64,000 nt of DNA from Aequitasia blattaphilus (GCF_024721305.1 NZ_JAMXOD010000016.1:1-64000), one strand, 5' to 3'; counted from the stretch's first letter, positions 15,737 through 24,802 are shown. Notes: generated by a model not told the origin, from the letters alone. Numbers and translations: made by a program.

Positions 15737-18457
15737 TTATCTTTTTTGTCTTCTGCGAATTACTACAACTCCTGCCAGCATTACTGCAGCTAATAATACA
15801 ACGAAATAGAAGTATACCTGTGTATCATCTCCTGTTCTTGGAGTGCTGGAAGTTTTGCTCACACCTTTTGTATTGCTATTTGATGTATCTTTCGGTGTAT
15901 CTTTTGTTGTGTCCTTTGGTGTGTCCTTCGGTGTATCTTTCGGCGTGTCCTTTGGTGTGTCCTTCGGTGCGTCTTCACCGGTGATTATTTCCGGCTTAAA
16001 GTTCTTCACTTTTCCATAATCAACTACTGCCTCTGCACTTGTAAGCTTATCGGTTAGTTCAAACGCAAACTTATTCTCTGCATCCTTTGGCAATTCATAT
16101 CCTGCTGGAGCCTTCGTTTCCTTGAAGTAATAGCTTCCTGCTGGCAAACGCATAACTTGTAAGTTCCCCTCAGCATCTGTAACGAATGTCTTATCATCTG
16201 CTGTATCTCCTGTATAGACAAGATACGTTACTCCATTTAGCTCTTCCTCTTTAAATCCAGTCAGTTTTTTATCACCATTGCTTCCAACCTGATACAACTC
16301 GAACTCAGCATCTGCTAATTTCTTATTGCTATCTCCATCAACCTTTGTTAATTTCACACCTCTTGCTGTGTTGTTAATCACTTCGTACAGGGCTTTCGAG
16401 CTATCTACTGTAAAATCCAGCTCTTTTTCTTCTTGGTAATACCCTGTCGCAGTAGCAATCTCTTTAATTGTATATGTTGTTCCACTTTGCAATCCAGATA
16501 AAATAAGGCTGCCTTCGGGATTTGTACTGATAAAAGTATCTCCGCTGGCATTATCAAGGACATACTTATCTGTATTTGTATCGATTGTAAATTTAAGGGC
16601 TGTACTGCTGCCTTTTTCAAATACGTTAAACTTTACATCTGCAATGGCTGCATTTCCTAAGGTTACACTGGATGACGTCTCACCTTCTGCATATCCAGCG
16701 AGAGAATCTGCCTTGTATATCTCTACCTCCCCTTTCTTTGCATTGGCTTCAATAGTTGCACCCCATTTATTTGCAAATGTAGCTTCATCACTTTCACTAA
16801 CCGTTCCACATGTAGCCGTAAATGAATTCCCTACTTCATCAGCATGATATGCATCCAGATTATCCATATCAATCGTTGTACGAATCGTAAGGTCAAACAT
16901 GTAAATAAATGGCTTGTCTTGATAGTAGGCTATCGTATCGGTATAAATCTGTTGAAAGCTTTCCCATTGTGCTTTTGTGTACTTAGGTTCAGCGGTATCC
17001 TCTGAAGCTTTTATCATCTCATCAGAACCCGCGGTTGAATTTTCCGTCAGCACCTTTTTGCAATAATCCTTCTCATCTTGAAACCACTTAATTACTGTGG
17101 CCATATCTTCATCGCTATATATATCGGAATAACGTAATCCCGTACTTCCAGGTGCTCCAAAGTTTATAATCATACGTTCACGCTGCTTTGACGAGTCACT
17201 TGGATCTGTTTCCTTCACAACAGTATAGGTCTTTGCATTACTTTTTACATAAGCTTCTGCTGCTGCATTATTCCCATATGTAGAGGCATCTACGTACTCC
17301 ATACCTAATGTTTGTGTCGATGGTTTCGTTGACTGTACGTCTCTGTTTGCACTAATACCCTTTTTGTCTGAATAGACAATAATCTTCGGTTCCACATCAG
17401 CCCCTGTAGGATTAGCATGCTCATCTGAACAAAGTAAAAGAGGGAAATTCATGCCAAACCATACACCTGCATCATTTTTATTTTCGTCAATCAAGAAAAA
17501 GCTTTGATTACTATCCACTGTTTCTTCAATGATTACATTACTATAATTTCCCCATCCATTTGATTGATATTCCTGCATATGGGTAAGAGCTAAGGGGTCA
17601 AATCTAATCACCCAATTTAAGCGATCATACTGTGGGGAATAGGCTCTTCCTTCCTTGGATGCTGAAATCGGGGTTTTGGGTGACATGCCAGGTCCAAAGG
17701 GTCCCTTTTCTTCACTTGAAGGAGGATCCTGCTTCGTGTATGTAGCAACAGCATTCCCGCCTGCATTAACGGTAATATTTTCATCTTTTGCCAGACCAGT
17801 AATATCTGCATATCCCGTCAATGTGCCCTTCACATCTTTTTTGTCTTTTACTCCCTCTGTAAAAGTAATAACATACTTTATCTTTGCGGTTCTTCCAGTA
17901 CCTTCACCGGATACCTCTGAAACCAGCTTTCCTTTTGCTAAAAGTGTGTTTTTGTCTTTTGGATCCTGATAGAGATCTTTCTCACCACTCATGATACTCC
18001 ACACTCCAGCAGCACTTCCTGTAAATTCACAAAGTTCAAACTCCAGCGTATCTCCCGGGTTGATTATAGGAGAAGCACTGGTTTGTTCAAATGATAAATT
18101 AAACTCTATTCTTGGAACACTTGTTACATTGCCTCCATCTACAGTTGATCCAGGCGTATCTTTATCGTAAATTGTCTGTGTTCCCGCCTTAATCACCAAT
18201 GTCTTCAACTGAAATATCCCATTTACGCTCTTTGATTCTTCCGCATAATTTATACCTCTGGTCTCAGGCATTTGAAAATCTTCTTCTTCTGTTTCTTTCA
18301 CTTCCTCTGTTTCCTCGTCTACTACTTCCACTGTTTCCGGATTTTCAACAGTCTGAGTATTGACGTCCTCAGCTTGTATGCTCATAGGTGTTGACATCGC
18401 CATAAAGGCAATAAGCATCCATGCCAGTGCTTTCCAAGGGGCACTTTTTTTCTTCAT
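15737..18457 (-). CDS. SpaA-type, isopeptide-domain, LPXTG-like wall-anchored surface protein
   Basis: A 906-residue cell surface protein. It has a signal peptide (KKK start, hydrophobic core about 9-25, cut near SIQA-ED), an acidic Glu/Val/Thr stretch, and a large N-terminal adhesin-like region. At least two SpaA/Cna-B domains follow, ending in the typical Glu motifs YTIKEIATATGYY and YYFKETKAPAGYEL, which form internal Lys-Asn isopeptide bonds. Then come a DTPK repeat spacer, a TPRTG sorting signal near 872-876, a membrane helix and the RRRQKR tail. A sortase should couple it to peptidoglycan; none is in the window. AAGGAG precedes the ATG. It may be a pilin-like subunit or a single adhesin. 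Confidence 0.88.
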   Translation of the reverse strand: MKKKSAPWKALAWMLIAFMAMSTPMSIQAEDVNTQTVENPETVEVVDEETEEVKETEEEDFQMPETRGINYAEESKSVNGIFQLKTLVIKAGTQTIYDKDTPGSTVDGGNVTSVPRIEFNLSFEQTSASPIINPGDTLEFELCEFTGSAAGVWSIMSGEKDLYQDPKDKNTLLAKGKLVSEVSGEGTGRTAKIKYVITFTEGVKDKKDVKGTLTGYADITGLAKDENITVNAGGNAVATYTKQDPPSSEEKGPFGPGMSPKTPISASKEGRAYSPQYDRLNWVIRFDPLALTHMQEYQSNGWGNYSNVIIEETVDSNQSFFLIDENKNDAGVWFGMNFPLLLCSDEHANPTGADVEPKIIVYSDKKGISANRDVQSTKPSTQTLGMEYVDASTYGNNAAAEAYVKSNAKTYTVVKETDPSDSSKQRERMIINFGAPGSTGLRYSDIYSDEDMATVIKWFQDEKDYCKKVLTENSTAGSDEMIKASEDTAEPKYTKAQWESFQQIYTDTIAYYQDKPFIYMFDLTIRTTIDMDNLDAYHADEVGNSFTATCGTVSESDEATFANKWGATIEANAKKGEVEIYKADSLAGYAEGETSSSVTLGNAAIADVKFNVFEKGSSTALKFTIDTNTDKYVLDNASGDTFISTNPEGSLILSGLQSGTTYTIKEIATATGYYQEEKELDFTVDSSKALYEVINNTARGVKLTKVDGDSNKKLADAEFELYQVGSNGDKKLTGFKEEELNGVTYLVYTGDTADDKTFVTDAEGNLQVMRLPAGSYYFKETKAPAGYELPKDAENKFAFELTDKLTSAEAVVDYGKVKNFKPEIITGEDAPKDTPKDTPKDTPKDTPKDTTKDTPKDTSNSNTKGVSKTSSTPRTGDDTQVYFYFVVLLAAVMLAGVVVIRRRQKR
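15884..15974 (-). repeat. 12-bp tandem repeat encoding DTPK units
   Basis: Seven to eight copies of a 12-base unit code for Asp-Thr-Pro-Lys with single variants (DAPK, DTTK, DTSN). They form the wall-spanning spacer before the sorting signal of the surface protein. Base-level divergence between copies is small, as in repeats that change number by slippage. Confidence 0.85.
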
Positions 18458-18788
18458 TCTTTTCTCTCCTTCTCTTTAACTAAATTTAATTTATTAAATT
18501 AGTTTATTATATCTCTTTTGTGTGCCTTTTTCCACACTTTTCGCATAATTTGTTCTTTTTAGACAATTTTGTAAATTTAGACCATCCCCGTAAAAAATAT
18601 GGAGCACATGATAAAAGACCGTATTTTTTGTCTCTATACTAAATGTTGAGGTGGATGATTTATAAAAAATGCACTTATAACACAAAACTGCTAAAATGTT
18701 GTTGTCTAAACAAGCAATAAAGTAGCTTTGGTATAAGTGCATTCTAATTCTATTAGTAAATAATTAAATTTATTGCTTATGGCTTACG
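18458..18788. other. 331-bp non-coding gap between adhesin and Enzyme I genes
   Basis: No convincing gene is seen. On the minus strand a TATAAT -10 box (complement at 18506-18511) lies in front of the adhesin, beside an AT-rich near-palindrome (18480-18502). Further out are two inverted repeats: AAAAAATATGG (18592-18602) with CCGTATTTTTT (18619-18629), and a perfect 12-bp AATGCACTTATA (18668-18679) with TATAAGTGCATT (18732-18743). An 82-residue open frame here is Cys/Ile-rich with no start context and spans the repeats. Confidence 0.6.
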
Positions 18789-20401
18789 CTAATCCATGTC
18801 CCGAATAATCTCCCGTATGGGAAGAATGAAGGATGGAGATACGGAGAGTTCATCAACTCCCATTTCCACAAATCTCTCGGTAAGAGCGGTATCCGCTCCC
18901 AATTCTCCACAGATGCCGACCCATGCCCCACCTTTATGACCGTTTTCTATCGTTGTTTCGATCATCTTAAGAATGCCGGATGATGGGGGTCGTAAAACTC
19001 ATCCAGCTTGGGGTTTTGCCTGTCAATTGCAAGGGTGTACTGTGTCAGATCATTGGTGCCGATACTAAAGAAATCCACTTCCTTTGCCAGTTCTTCGCTT
19101 ACAATAACCGCAGCTGGTGTTTCAATCATAATACCAAGCTCCACATCCTCATGTGCAATTTCCTGGGCTTTTAATTCAGCTTTTACTTCTTCGAAAATCT
19201 CTTTTACCTTTCGTATCTCCTCAACCGATATAATCATCGGCACCATAATCGAGATATTCCCGAATGCACTGGCTCTTAAAATGGCACGGAGCTGGGTCTT
19301 AAAGATATCCGGTCTTGTCAGACAGATACGTACGGCACGATATCCAAGAGCAGGATTTTCTTCCTTCTCCAGTTCAAAGTAATCCACTTGCTTATCTGCT
19401 CCGATGTCAAGAGTACGGATAATAACCTTTTTCCCACCCATATTTTGAGCGACTGTCTTATATGCAGCAAATTGCTCATTCTCCGTTGGATAGTCTTTCG
19501 TTTCCAGATAAAGGAATTCGCTGCGGAAAAGCCCGATTCCCTCTGCATCATTTGCAAGGGCCCCTATCGTATCGGATACACTGCCGATATTTGCATAAAG
19601 ATTAACTTTTTTTCCGGATTTTGTTATGGATTCTTTTCCTTTTAATGAAATTAAAAGTTCCTGCTTTTTCTTCTCTTCTTCCACAACCTCTCGTGCACTC
19701 TTAAGTGTTTCTTCATCAGGATCAATAATAATTTCACCCTTATACCCATCCACAATAATCCTTTGATTATTCCATTCTTTTTGAATGGGAACTCCAATTA
19801 CAGCAGGGATGTTCATCGTTCTTGCCAAGATGGCTGTATGGGAGTTCGTAGATCCCAGTTCTGTTACAAATCCAAGAAGCTTCGTTTTATCCATTTGCAC
19901 TGTTTCGCTGGGGGCTAAGTCCTTCGCAAGTAAAATACAAGGTTCTTTTGGCTCGCTGGCGCTGGTTTCTTTGTTGCTTAAGATTCGTATGACCCGTTCG
20001 GATATATCCTTTATGTCTGCCGATCGTTCCTTCATATACGCATCTTCCATACCGGCAAACATAGCAGCAAAGTTATCACCCGTTACACCTACGGCATATT
20101 CTGCATTTACTTCCTGACTTTTGATGATGTTTACAATAGAATCACAGAAATCATCATCTTCTAAAAGCATTTGGTGAACTTCGAAGATAGCCGCTCCTTC
20201 TTCACCCACTTCTTTTAATGCCTTCTGGTAAAGCTCTCCAAGCTGGAGAACTGCTTTTGCTTTTCCTTCTTCAAAGCGGGTAAGTTCTTTTTCAATATCC
20301 TGTATCTTCTCCCTCTTCACCTGAGAGTCTTCTTTCTCATAGAAGTAAGCTTTTCCGATTGCAATTTTTTTCAGTACCGACTTCCCCGTGTATCTCTCCA
20401 T
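18789..20401 (-). pseudogene. ptsI: PTS Enzyme I with an apparent 1-base frameshift
   Basis: Phosphoenolpyruvate-protein phosphotransferase: it takes phosphate from PEP and passes it to HPr. The phospho-His loop is present ([10 protein letters not shown]), as is the PEP-binding barrel ([38 protein letters not shown]). After the segment DPHHPA the frame hits TGA at 18962-18964. Another frame continues exactly where Enzyme I should, through WVGICGELGADTA, VDELSVSPS and ILPIREIIRDMD, ending at 18789. One missing base at about 18971-18976 (GCATT where GCAATT would fit) explains it. The lost 58 residues include the catalytic Cys in GICGE. Restored, it has 538 residues, normal for the family. The ATG at 20401 has GAGGTG upstream. 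Confidence 0.85.
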
Positions 20402-20420
20402 CACTTTTCACCTCATTCCT

Positions 20421-20678
20421 CTACAGGTTATCTTTAAAAAAGGTTTCCATTGCCTTTGCTGCCTCTTCCTCATCTTCTCCTTCAATCGTCACAGTAACTT
20501 CTGCGCCCTTTTTTACCGCCATTCCCATGAGCATCATCAGCTGTGTTGCCTGTACTTCTTTTTCCTCTTTTTTTACCATAATCTTGCTGCTAAACTTTTT
20601 TGCTTCTTTCACTAATAATCCTGCCGGTCTTGCATGAAGACCTAATTCGTCATTTATTACATATTCAAATGATTTCAT
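20421..20678 (-). CDS. ptsH: HPr phosphocarrier with Gln at the Ser46 position
   Basis: An 85-residue phosphocarrier between Enzyme I and the PTS IIA domains. His15 lies in the normal GLHARPAG context. The regulatory Ser46 of Gram-positive HPr is Gln here (VQATQLMMLMGMAV), so HPr kinase could not phosphorylate it and it should not act as a CcpA co-repressor. It starts inside the end of the HAD gene (14-base overlap) with GGGAGG before the ATG, and is followed by Enzyme I 19 bases later. It looks like a dedicated HPr for the ascorbate-type PTS of this operon rather than the housekeeping copy. Confidence 0.9.
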   Translation of the reverse strand: MKSFEYVINDELGLHARPAGLLVKEAKKFSSKIMVKKEEKEVQATQLMMLMGMAVKKGAEVTVTIEGEDEEEAAKAMETFFKDNL

Positions 20679-21354
20679 TTCTTCCTCCCTTTAAACACTC
20701 TTTGAAATTTTCGATTGTCTCATATTGGCTACTCTGGTTCGCTGGCTTATACCAGATTCCACGAAGTCCTGATTCAATCGATCCCTTAACATCTCGTTCT
20801 AAATTGTCACCTATAAAAACACATTCACAGGGTTTACATCCCAACTTTTTCACACACAGTTCAAAAAATTTTTCACTCGGTTTCTCTATTCCTGCTTCTT
20901 CACTGGTCAGTATCATATCCATATCCTCTAATACGCCTAGCTTTTCCAGTTTTCGATACTGAATATATGCCGTCATGTCCGTTCCCACACCTACGAGGAT
21001 GCCCTGACTTTTCAGCTCTTTAATAAAATCTAAGAGTCCCGGCTCCGGCTTCATATCCTCAATCAATGTATCCCAGTAAATTTGATACATGGTAAGAGCC
21101 ATAGAAAAAGATGACCGGTTGAGAAGTTCCAATAAGCATTGAAATCTCAATAGCCGGTTGTGACTGGCTGCGTATTGGATTCCTGTTCGCTCCTCAACCA
21201 TTTCCTGAGCTCTTTTTATCTTTTCATAAAAATCTCTTTCCGATAGTCCAATCTTCTCTTTGCAGTATCGACTTACCTTCTGAAGTGCAATTTCATTTCC
21301 ACCATCATAATCGTACATCGTATTATCAATATCAAAAACTACTGCTTTTATCAT
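20665..21354 (-). CDS. HAD-superfamily phosphatase
   Basis: A 229-residue Mg2+-dependent phosphatase of the YjjG/phosphoglycolate-like group. Motif I is DIDNTMYDYDG at the N terminus, motif II is the VGVGTD threonine near residue 120, Lys of motif III is in GIEKPSEKFF, and motif IV is VFIGDNLERD. The helical cap lies between motifs I and II. It should remove phosphate from a small sugar phosphate or similar metabolite; perhaps it clears dead-end phosphates in this pathway (inference). It follows the epimerase by 5 bases and overlaps the HPr gene. Confidence 0.82.
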   Translation of the reverse strand: MIKAVVFDIDNTMYDYDGGNEIALQKVSRYCKEKIGLSERDFYEKIKRAQEMVEERTGIQYAASHNRLLRFQCLLELLNRSSFSMALTMYQIYWDTLIEDMKPEPGLLDFIKELKSQGILVGVGTDMTAYIQYRKLEKLGVLEDMDMILTSEEAGIEKPSEKFFELCVKKLGCKPCECVFIGDNLERDVKGSIESGLRGIWYKPANQSSQYETIENFKECLKGGRNEII

Positions 21355-21359
21355 GAGAA

Positions 21360-22046
21360 TTACTCCTGTCCGTAATATGCATTTTCTCCGTGTTTTCTGT
21401 AATAATGCTTATCCAATAATTCTTTAGGTGCCTCTGTTGCTCTGGGATTAATCATCTCTGTACAGGCCGCCATTTTTGCTACTTCCTCTAAAACAACAGC
21501 ATTGTGTACGGCTTCATAAGCATCCTTACCCCAGGTAAAAGGACCATGATTTTTACAAAGCACACAAGGCACTGCCTCTATATCACGGTTTTGAAAATGC
21601 TCCACAATGAGCCTTCCTGTATTTGCCTCATAATCCTCTAATTCTTCCTTCGTCAGATTCCTTACGCAAGGCACCTCTCCATAAATATAATCTGCATGTG
21701 TCGTTCCATAGCAAGGAATCCCCCGTCCGCTTTGTGCCCAGCTGCTCGCCCAGGAGGAATGGGTATGTACGATTCCTCCGATTTGCGGAAATGCTTTATA
21801 AAGCTCACAGTGTGTTGCTGTGTCGGAGGAAGGATTGTACCTTCCTTCAATCTTATTCATATTCAGATCCATAACAACCATGTCTTCCGGCTTTAGCTGA
21901 TTATAGTCTACTCCACTTGGTTTTATGACAAAATAACCACTTTCTCGGTCCATGGCACTTACATTACCCCAGGTAAATGTAACCAGCCCATATTTGGGCA
22001 GTTCCATATTTGCCTCATATACCACCTGCTTTAATTCTTCTAACAT
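21360..22046 (-). CDS. ulaF: L-ribulose-5-phosphate 4-epimerase
   Basis: A 228-residue class II aldolase-fold epimerase that converts L-ribulose 5-phosphate to D-xylulose 5-phosphate, the last step of ascorbate breakdown. Zinc ligands are seen: the two His of VHTHSSWASSW and the His of CKNHGPFTWG. Conserved family stretches include LVTFTWGNVS, KPSGVDY and EGRYNPSSDTATH. Length fits AraD/UlaF/SgbE; the ula setting favours the UlaF role over arabinose use. The start is 1 base after the stop of the beta-propeller-like gene, with GAGGAG upstream. Confidence 0.88.
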   Translation of the reverse strand: MLEELKQVVYEANMELPKYGLVTFTWGNVSAMDRESGYFVIKPSGVDYNQLKPEDMVVMDLNMNKIEGRYNPSSDTATHCELYKAFPQIGGIVHTHSSWASSWAQSGRGIPCYGTTHADYIYGEVPCVRNLTKEELEDYEANTGRLIVEHFQNRDIEAVPCVLCKNHGPFTWGKDAYEAVHNAVVLEEVAKMAACTEMINPRATEAPKELLDKHYYRKHGENAYYGQE

Positions 22047-22047
22047 T

Positions 22048-23100
22048 TTATTTCTCCTCGGTTAAGGTATACATTGCCACCTCATCAATCTCACGATTTG
22101 TTGCAATAATCTTATCCACACCGTCTAAAACGTAATGATATACATTCGCCGGTCCACATCCTTTATCAATAACTTCTACATGATAGGTTTCCTTTTCTCT
22201 ATCATAGGCAAATGCTAATAACTCCTGTTCTCCTTCCCGGTTTCCGATTAGAAGAGTTGGTCTTTTACATACTTCACTGCCGTATATTGCATGGCTGAAA
22301 GGAAGTGGTTTTGTGTATTCATAATCTTTCTGGAATTGACCTTCCTGCTTTTTATAAATTCGTATTGTCTCTCCATGAAATGGTGCTATAACCGCCAGCT
22401 CCTTTTCTCCATCCTGATCCAGGTCAAGAAGCAGCGCATCACTACAGGGTTCATCCAGTATCTTCTCGGTGGACCAATTTTCTTCCTCTTTCACCGGAGG
22501 TGTAAATAGATAAACTCCATTTTCTGCCGATACAAGGGCAGACACTGTATCTTCTTCTATACGATAGTATCCATGGTTCTTTAGAAGATTATCCATTAAT
22601 ACCTGAAGCTCCAACTGATTTCCTTCATGAAATTCACTTAAGTCTTTGGGAAGCTTTGCTCCGTATACTTTCCCCGGCTTACTCCAATCTCCCTTAAAAT
22701 CGTTTCCAGATTTTATCGTACATGCAATCAAATAATTCTCACCCTTTTGGGTTAGTATATCGAATCTGTGAACGTAAGGAAGATTTACCAATGTTTTCAC
22801 TTCCCACTTCCCTTTTCCTCTCGGAGTAACGAGAACAATTTTTGCATCATCTGCATCGTTTGGGGAATAGAATTTCTGTGTTGCCAAAAACTCCCCATTT
22901 GAACCAGGTATCTGCACCATGCTCATGGTTCCTCCGGGTTTTTCCCAGACAACATCCTTCTGATTTCCTTTGGCATCAAAGAGCAGGCACTCATCTGTCT
23001 TTTCCGCCGCAACTAATATATTTTCTTCTCCTTCGTAAAACAAAGGAGCAATGGAGTAGCATTTCGTCAGATGAGCTAATACTTTTTTCTCTATTTTCAT
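22048..23100 (-). CDS. beta-propeller-like protein of unknown function in the ula operon
   Basis: A 350-residue soluble protein without signal peptide or membrane helix. It is mostly short beta strands with repeated patterns such as ENILVAAEKTDECLLFD, NGVYLFTPP, LLLDLDQDGEKELAVIAPFHG and PTLLIGNREGEQELLAF. The DLDQDGEKEL stretch looks like a Ca2+-binding FG-GAP/VCBS repeat, which elsewhere builds seven-bladed propellers. It is locked between ulaE (1-base overlap at 23100) and ulaF, so it is part of the pathway. I cannot name its reaction; a lactonase or hydrolase acting on a sugar acid, or a binding or regulatory role, are both possible. Confidence 0.7.
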   Translation of the reverse strand: MKIEKKVLAHLTKCYSIAPLFYEGEENILVAAEKTDECLLFDAKGNQKDVVWEKPGGTMSMVQIPGSNGEFLATQKFYSPNDADDAKIVLVTPRGKGKWEVKTLVNLPYVHRFDILTQKGENYLIACTIKSGNDFKGDWSKPGKVYGAKLPKDLSEFHEGNQLELQVLMDNLLKNHGYYRIEEDTVSALVSAENGVYLFTPPVKEEENWSTEKILDEPCSDALLLDLDQDGEKELAVIAPFHGETIRIYKKQEGQFQKDYEYTKPLPFSHAIYGSEVCKRPTLLIGNREGEQELLAFAYDREKETYHVEVIDKGCGPANVYHYVLDGVDKIIATNREIDEVAMYTLTEEK

Positions 23101-23960
23101 TACGCCACCTGCCTTTCCTTTACTTGCCGGTTTAAAATCTCACGCATCATTTGACTTGCATAAGATAAGTCATCTTTCCATGTCTCATTGCCTGTATACC
23201 AGAATTCCGTTACATACTTTCGAATTCCCAGTTCCCAGGCTTTTTTAATTCCCCTTTCGAAATCAACATGCCCTGTTCCAAAGGGTACTTCCCTAAATAC
23301 TCCGGGAATCGTTTCCTTTAAATGCATGGCAGATAAATGACCTCTTCCAGTCTCCAGGTCTTCCTCTACACTGGTTTCGTAAGTATATGCAGCATTCGTA
23401 ATATTTCCCAAATCCGGATAGACATTCAGATAGGAAGAATTAACCTGATTTACGTAATGCATTGCTTTTTCTACTGTATTCATAAATTCTGTTTCCATAG
23501 TTTCAAAGCCTAATACTACTCCGGCACCTGCTGCCATCTCTGCTGCTTTTTTTAGATTCCCGGCAAATCGTTCTTTCGTTTCTTTTGTAGATTCTTCATA
23601 ATAAACATCATAACCTGCTAATTGAATAATCCGAATTCCTAAATCTTCCGCCAATCGGATTGCCTTTTCCATAATCTCCATTCCTCTGGCCGCAATCGAA
23701 TCATCCATACTTCCGATTGGATATTTACGATGTCCGCTTAGGCACATGGTTCGTATCGGTAAGTCAATTCCATTTGTTATGCTTAATAAACCGGCTCTTT
23801 CTTCTTGTGTCATATCGAGCCGTTTCAGCTTTTCATCTGTTTCATCTATACTAATCTCAAGGAAATCAAAACCTGCTTGCTTCGTATACATGAGTTTTTC
23901 TCTCCACCCTAGGTTCGGTGGCATGGACTTCTCATAAAGTCCTAATGTATATGCTTTCAT
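23100..23960 (-). CDS. ulaE: L-ribulose/L-xylulose-5-phosphate 3-epimerase
   Basis: A 286-residue TIM-barrel epimerase that converts L-xylulose 5-phosphate to L-ribulose 5-phosphate. Metal-binding residues stand in the expected strands: Glu in LGFETME, Asp in VYPDLGN, His in SAMHLKE, and Glu in YVTEFWY. FLEISIDETDEKL and MCLSGHRKYPIGS are typical of the UlaE/SgaU/SgbU group. The start at 23960 has GGAGG just upstream; a GTTG-rich stretch further out does not code. It lies 42 bases after the DeoR gene. Confidence 0.9.
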   Translation of the reverse strand: MKAYTLGLYEKSMPPNLGWREKLMYTKQAGFDFLEISIDETDEKLKRLDMTQEERAGLLSITNGIDLPIRTMCLSGHRKYPIGSMDDSIAARGMEIMEKAIRLAEDLGIRIIQLAGYDVYYEESTKETKERFAGNLKKAAEMAAGAGVVLGFETMETEFMNTVEKAMHYVNQVNSSYLNVYPDLGNITNAAYTYETSVEEDLETGRGHLSAMHLKETIPGVFREVPFGTGHVDFERGIKKAWELGIRKYVTEFWYTGNETWKDDLSYASQMMREILNRQVKERQVA

Positions 23961-24002
23961 GCTTCCTCCAACCGGCAAAGCATATGAGTTTAAATCTACT
24001 TT

Positions 24003-24773
24003 TTAAAAATCACTTCTACGTACCTGATGGATGTGAACACCTTTCTCTCTTAATAACTCCAGCTCTTCAGGGTCTGCCTTTTCGTCTGTAATTAAATGTT
24101 GAACCATATCAATTCCACAACTTGTAAAACTGCTGTTTCTTCCAATCTTAGTGTGGTCAGCAAGAATATAAACTGCTTGCGTCGCATGGTCTATCATCAG
24201 TTGATTTACATTTACTTCATTTGCAATCTCCGTTGTCATACCTGTTAATGAGGATATCCCGGAGCATCCCACGAAAGCTTTTTTGGCAAAAATGTTCTGC
24301 AAATTTCGTACCGCAAAATCACCTACCATTGCTTCCTTTGGATACCGAAGCTCTCCCCCCGTTAAAATAATGCTGACACCATCACCTTTTTCATAGTTGA
24401 TTGCTTTTCCGTTATTGGTGATAACCGTTACATTATCCTTCTCTACATAACGAATCATTTGCAATGCATTACGACTGGTATTGATAAATATGGTATCTTC
24501 ATCTTCTACAAGGGTGGCTGCATATCTTGCTATCAGTTCCCGATATAAGCTTACTTCATCTTGAGCGTTATCCGCTTGGTCTGTTACGACCGCCCCTCCG
24601 TAAAAACGTTTTACCTGCTTATTTTCTTCCAGATACTGCAGATCTCTTCGAATCGTTATTACGGATACCCCTAATCTCTTTGCTAGTTGGTTTACGTTTG
24701 CTTCCGGGTTTTTATTTAATATTTCAACGATTTGGCTTCTTCTTCCATCCACGTATGCTTTCTCTCTCTTCAT
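24003..24773 (-). CDS. DeoR-family regulator of the ula operon
   Basis: A 256-residue repressor. An N-terminal DeoR helix-turn-helix (about 10-60; VNQLAKRLGVSVITIRRDLQYLE) is followed by a sugar-phosphate-binding DeoRC domain, with FINTSRNALQMIRYV, VITNNGKAI and ILTGGELRYPKEAMVG. UlaR of E. coli belongs to the same family and senses L-ascorbate 6-phosphate, which makes that the likely ligand here. It has its own promoter (24803-24831) within the operon. The start at 24773 is supported by GGAGG six bases upstream. Confidence 0.87.
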   Translation of the reverse strand: MKREKAYVDGRRSQIVEILNKNPEANVNQLAKRLGVSVITIRRDLQYLEENKQVKRFYGGAVVTDQADNAQDEVSLYRELIARYAATLVEDEDTIFINTSRNALQMIRYVEKDNVTVITNNGKAINYEKGDGVSIILTGGELRYPKEAMVGDFAVRNLQNIFAKKAFVGCSGISSLTGMTTEIANEVNVNQLMIDHATQAVYILADHTKIGRNSSFTSCGIDMVQHLITDEKADPEELELLREKGVHIHQVRRSDF

Positions 24774-24802
24774 AATAATCCTCCAATTCAATTATATGAT
24801 TG

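Noticed and set aside
15884-15974. Short tandem repeats as a CRISPR array
   Set aside because: Units are 12 bp, contiguous without spacers, in frame and encode DTPK within the adhesin.
18494-18742. 82-residue minus-strand open frame in the gap before Enzyme I
   Set aside because: No ribosome site, composition unlike neighbours, and it spans inverted repeats and the adhesin promoter.
20359-20637. Plus-strand open frames opposite the HPr gene
   Set aside because: Ser/Phe-rich antisense shadows of a fully conserved HPr gene.
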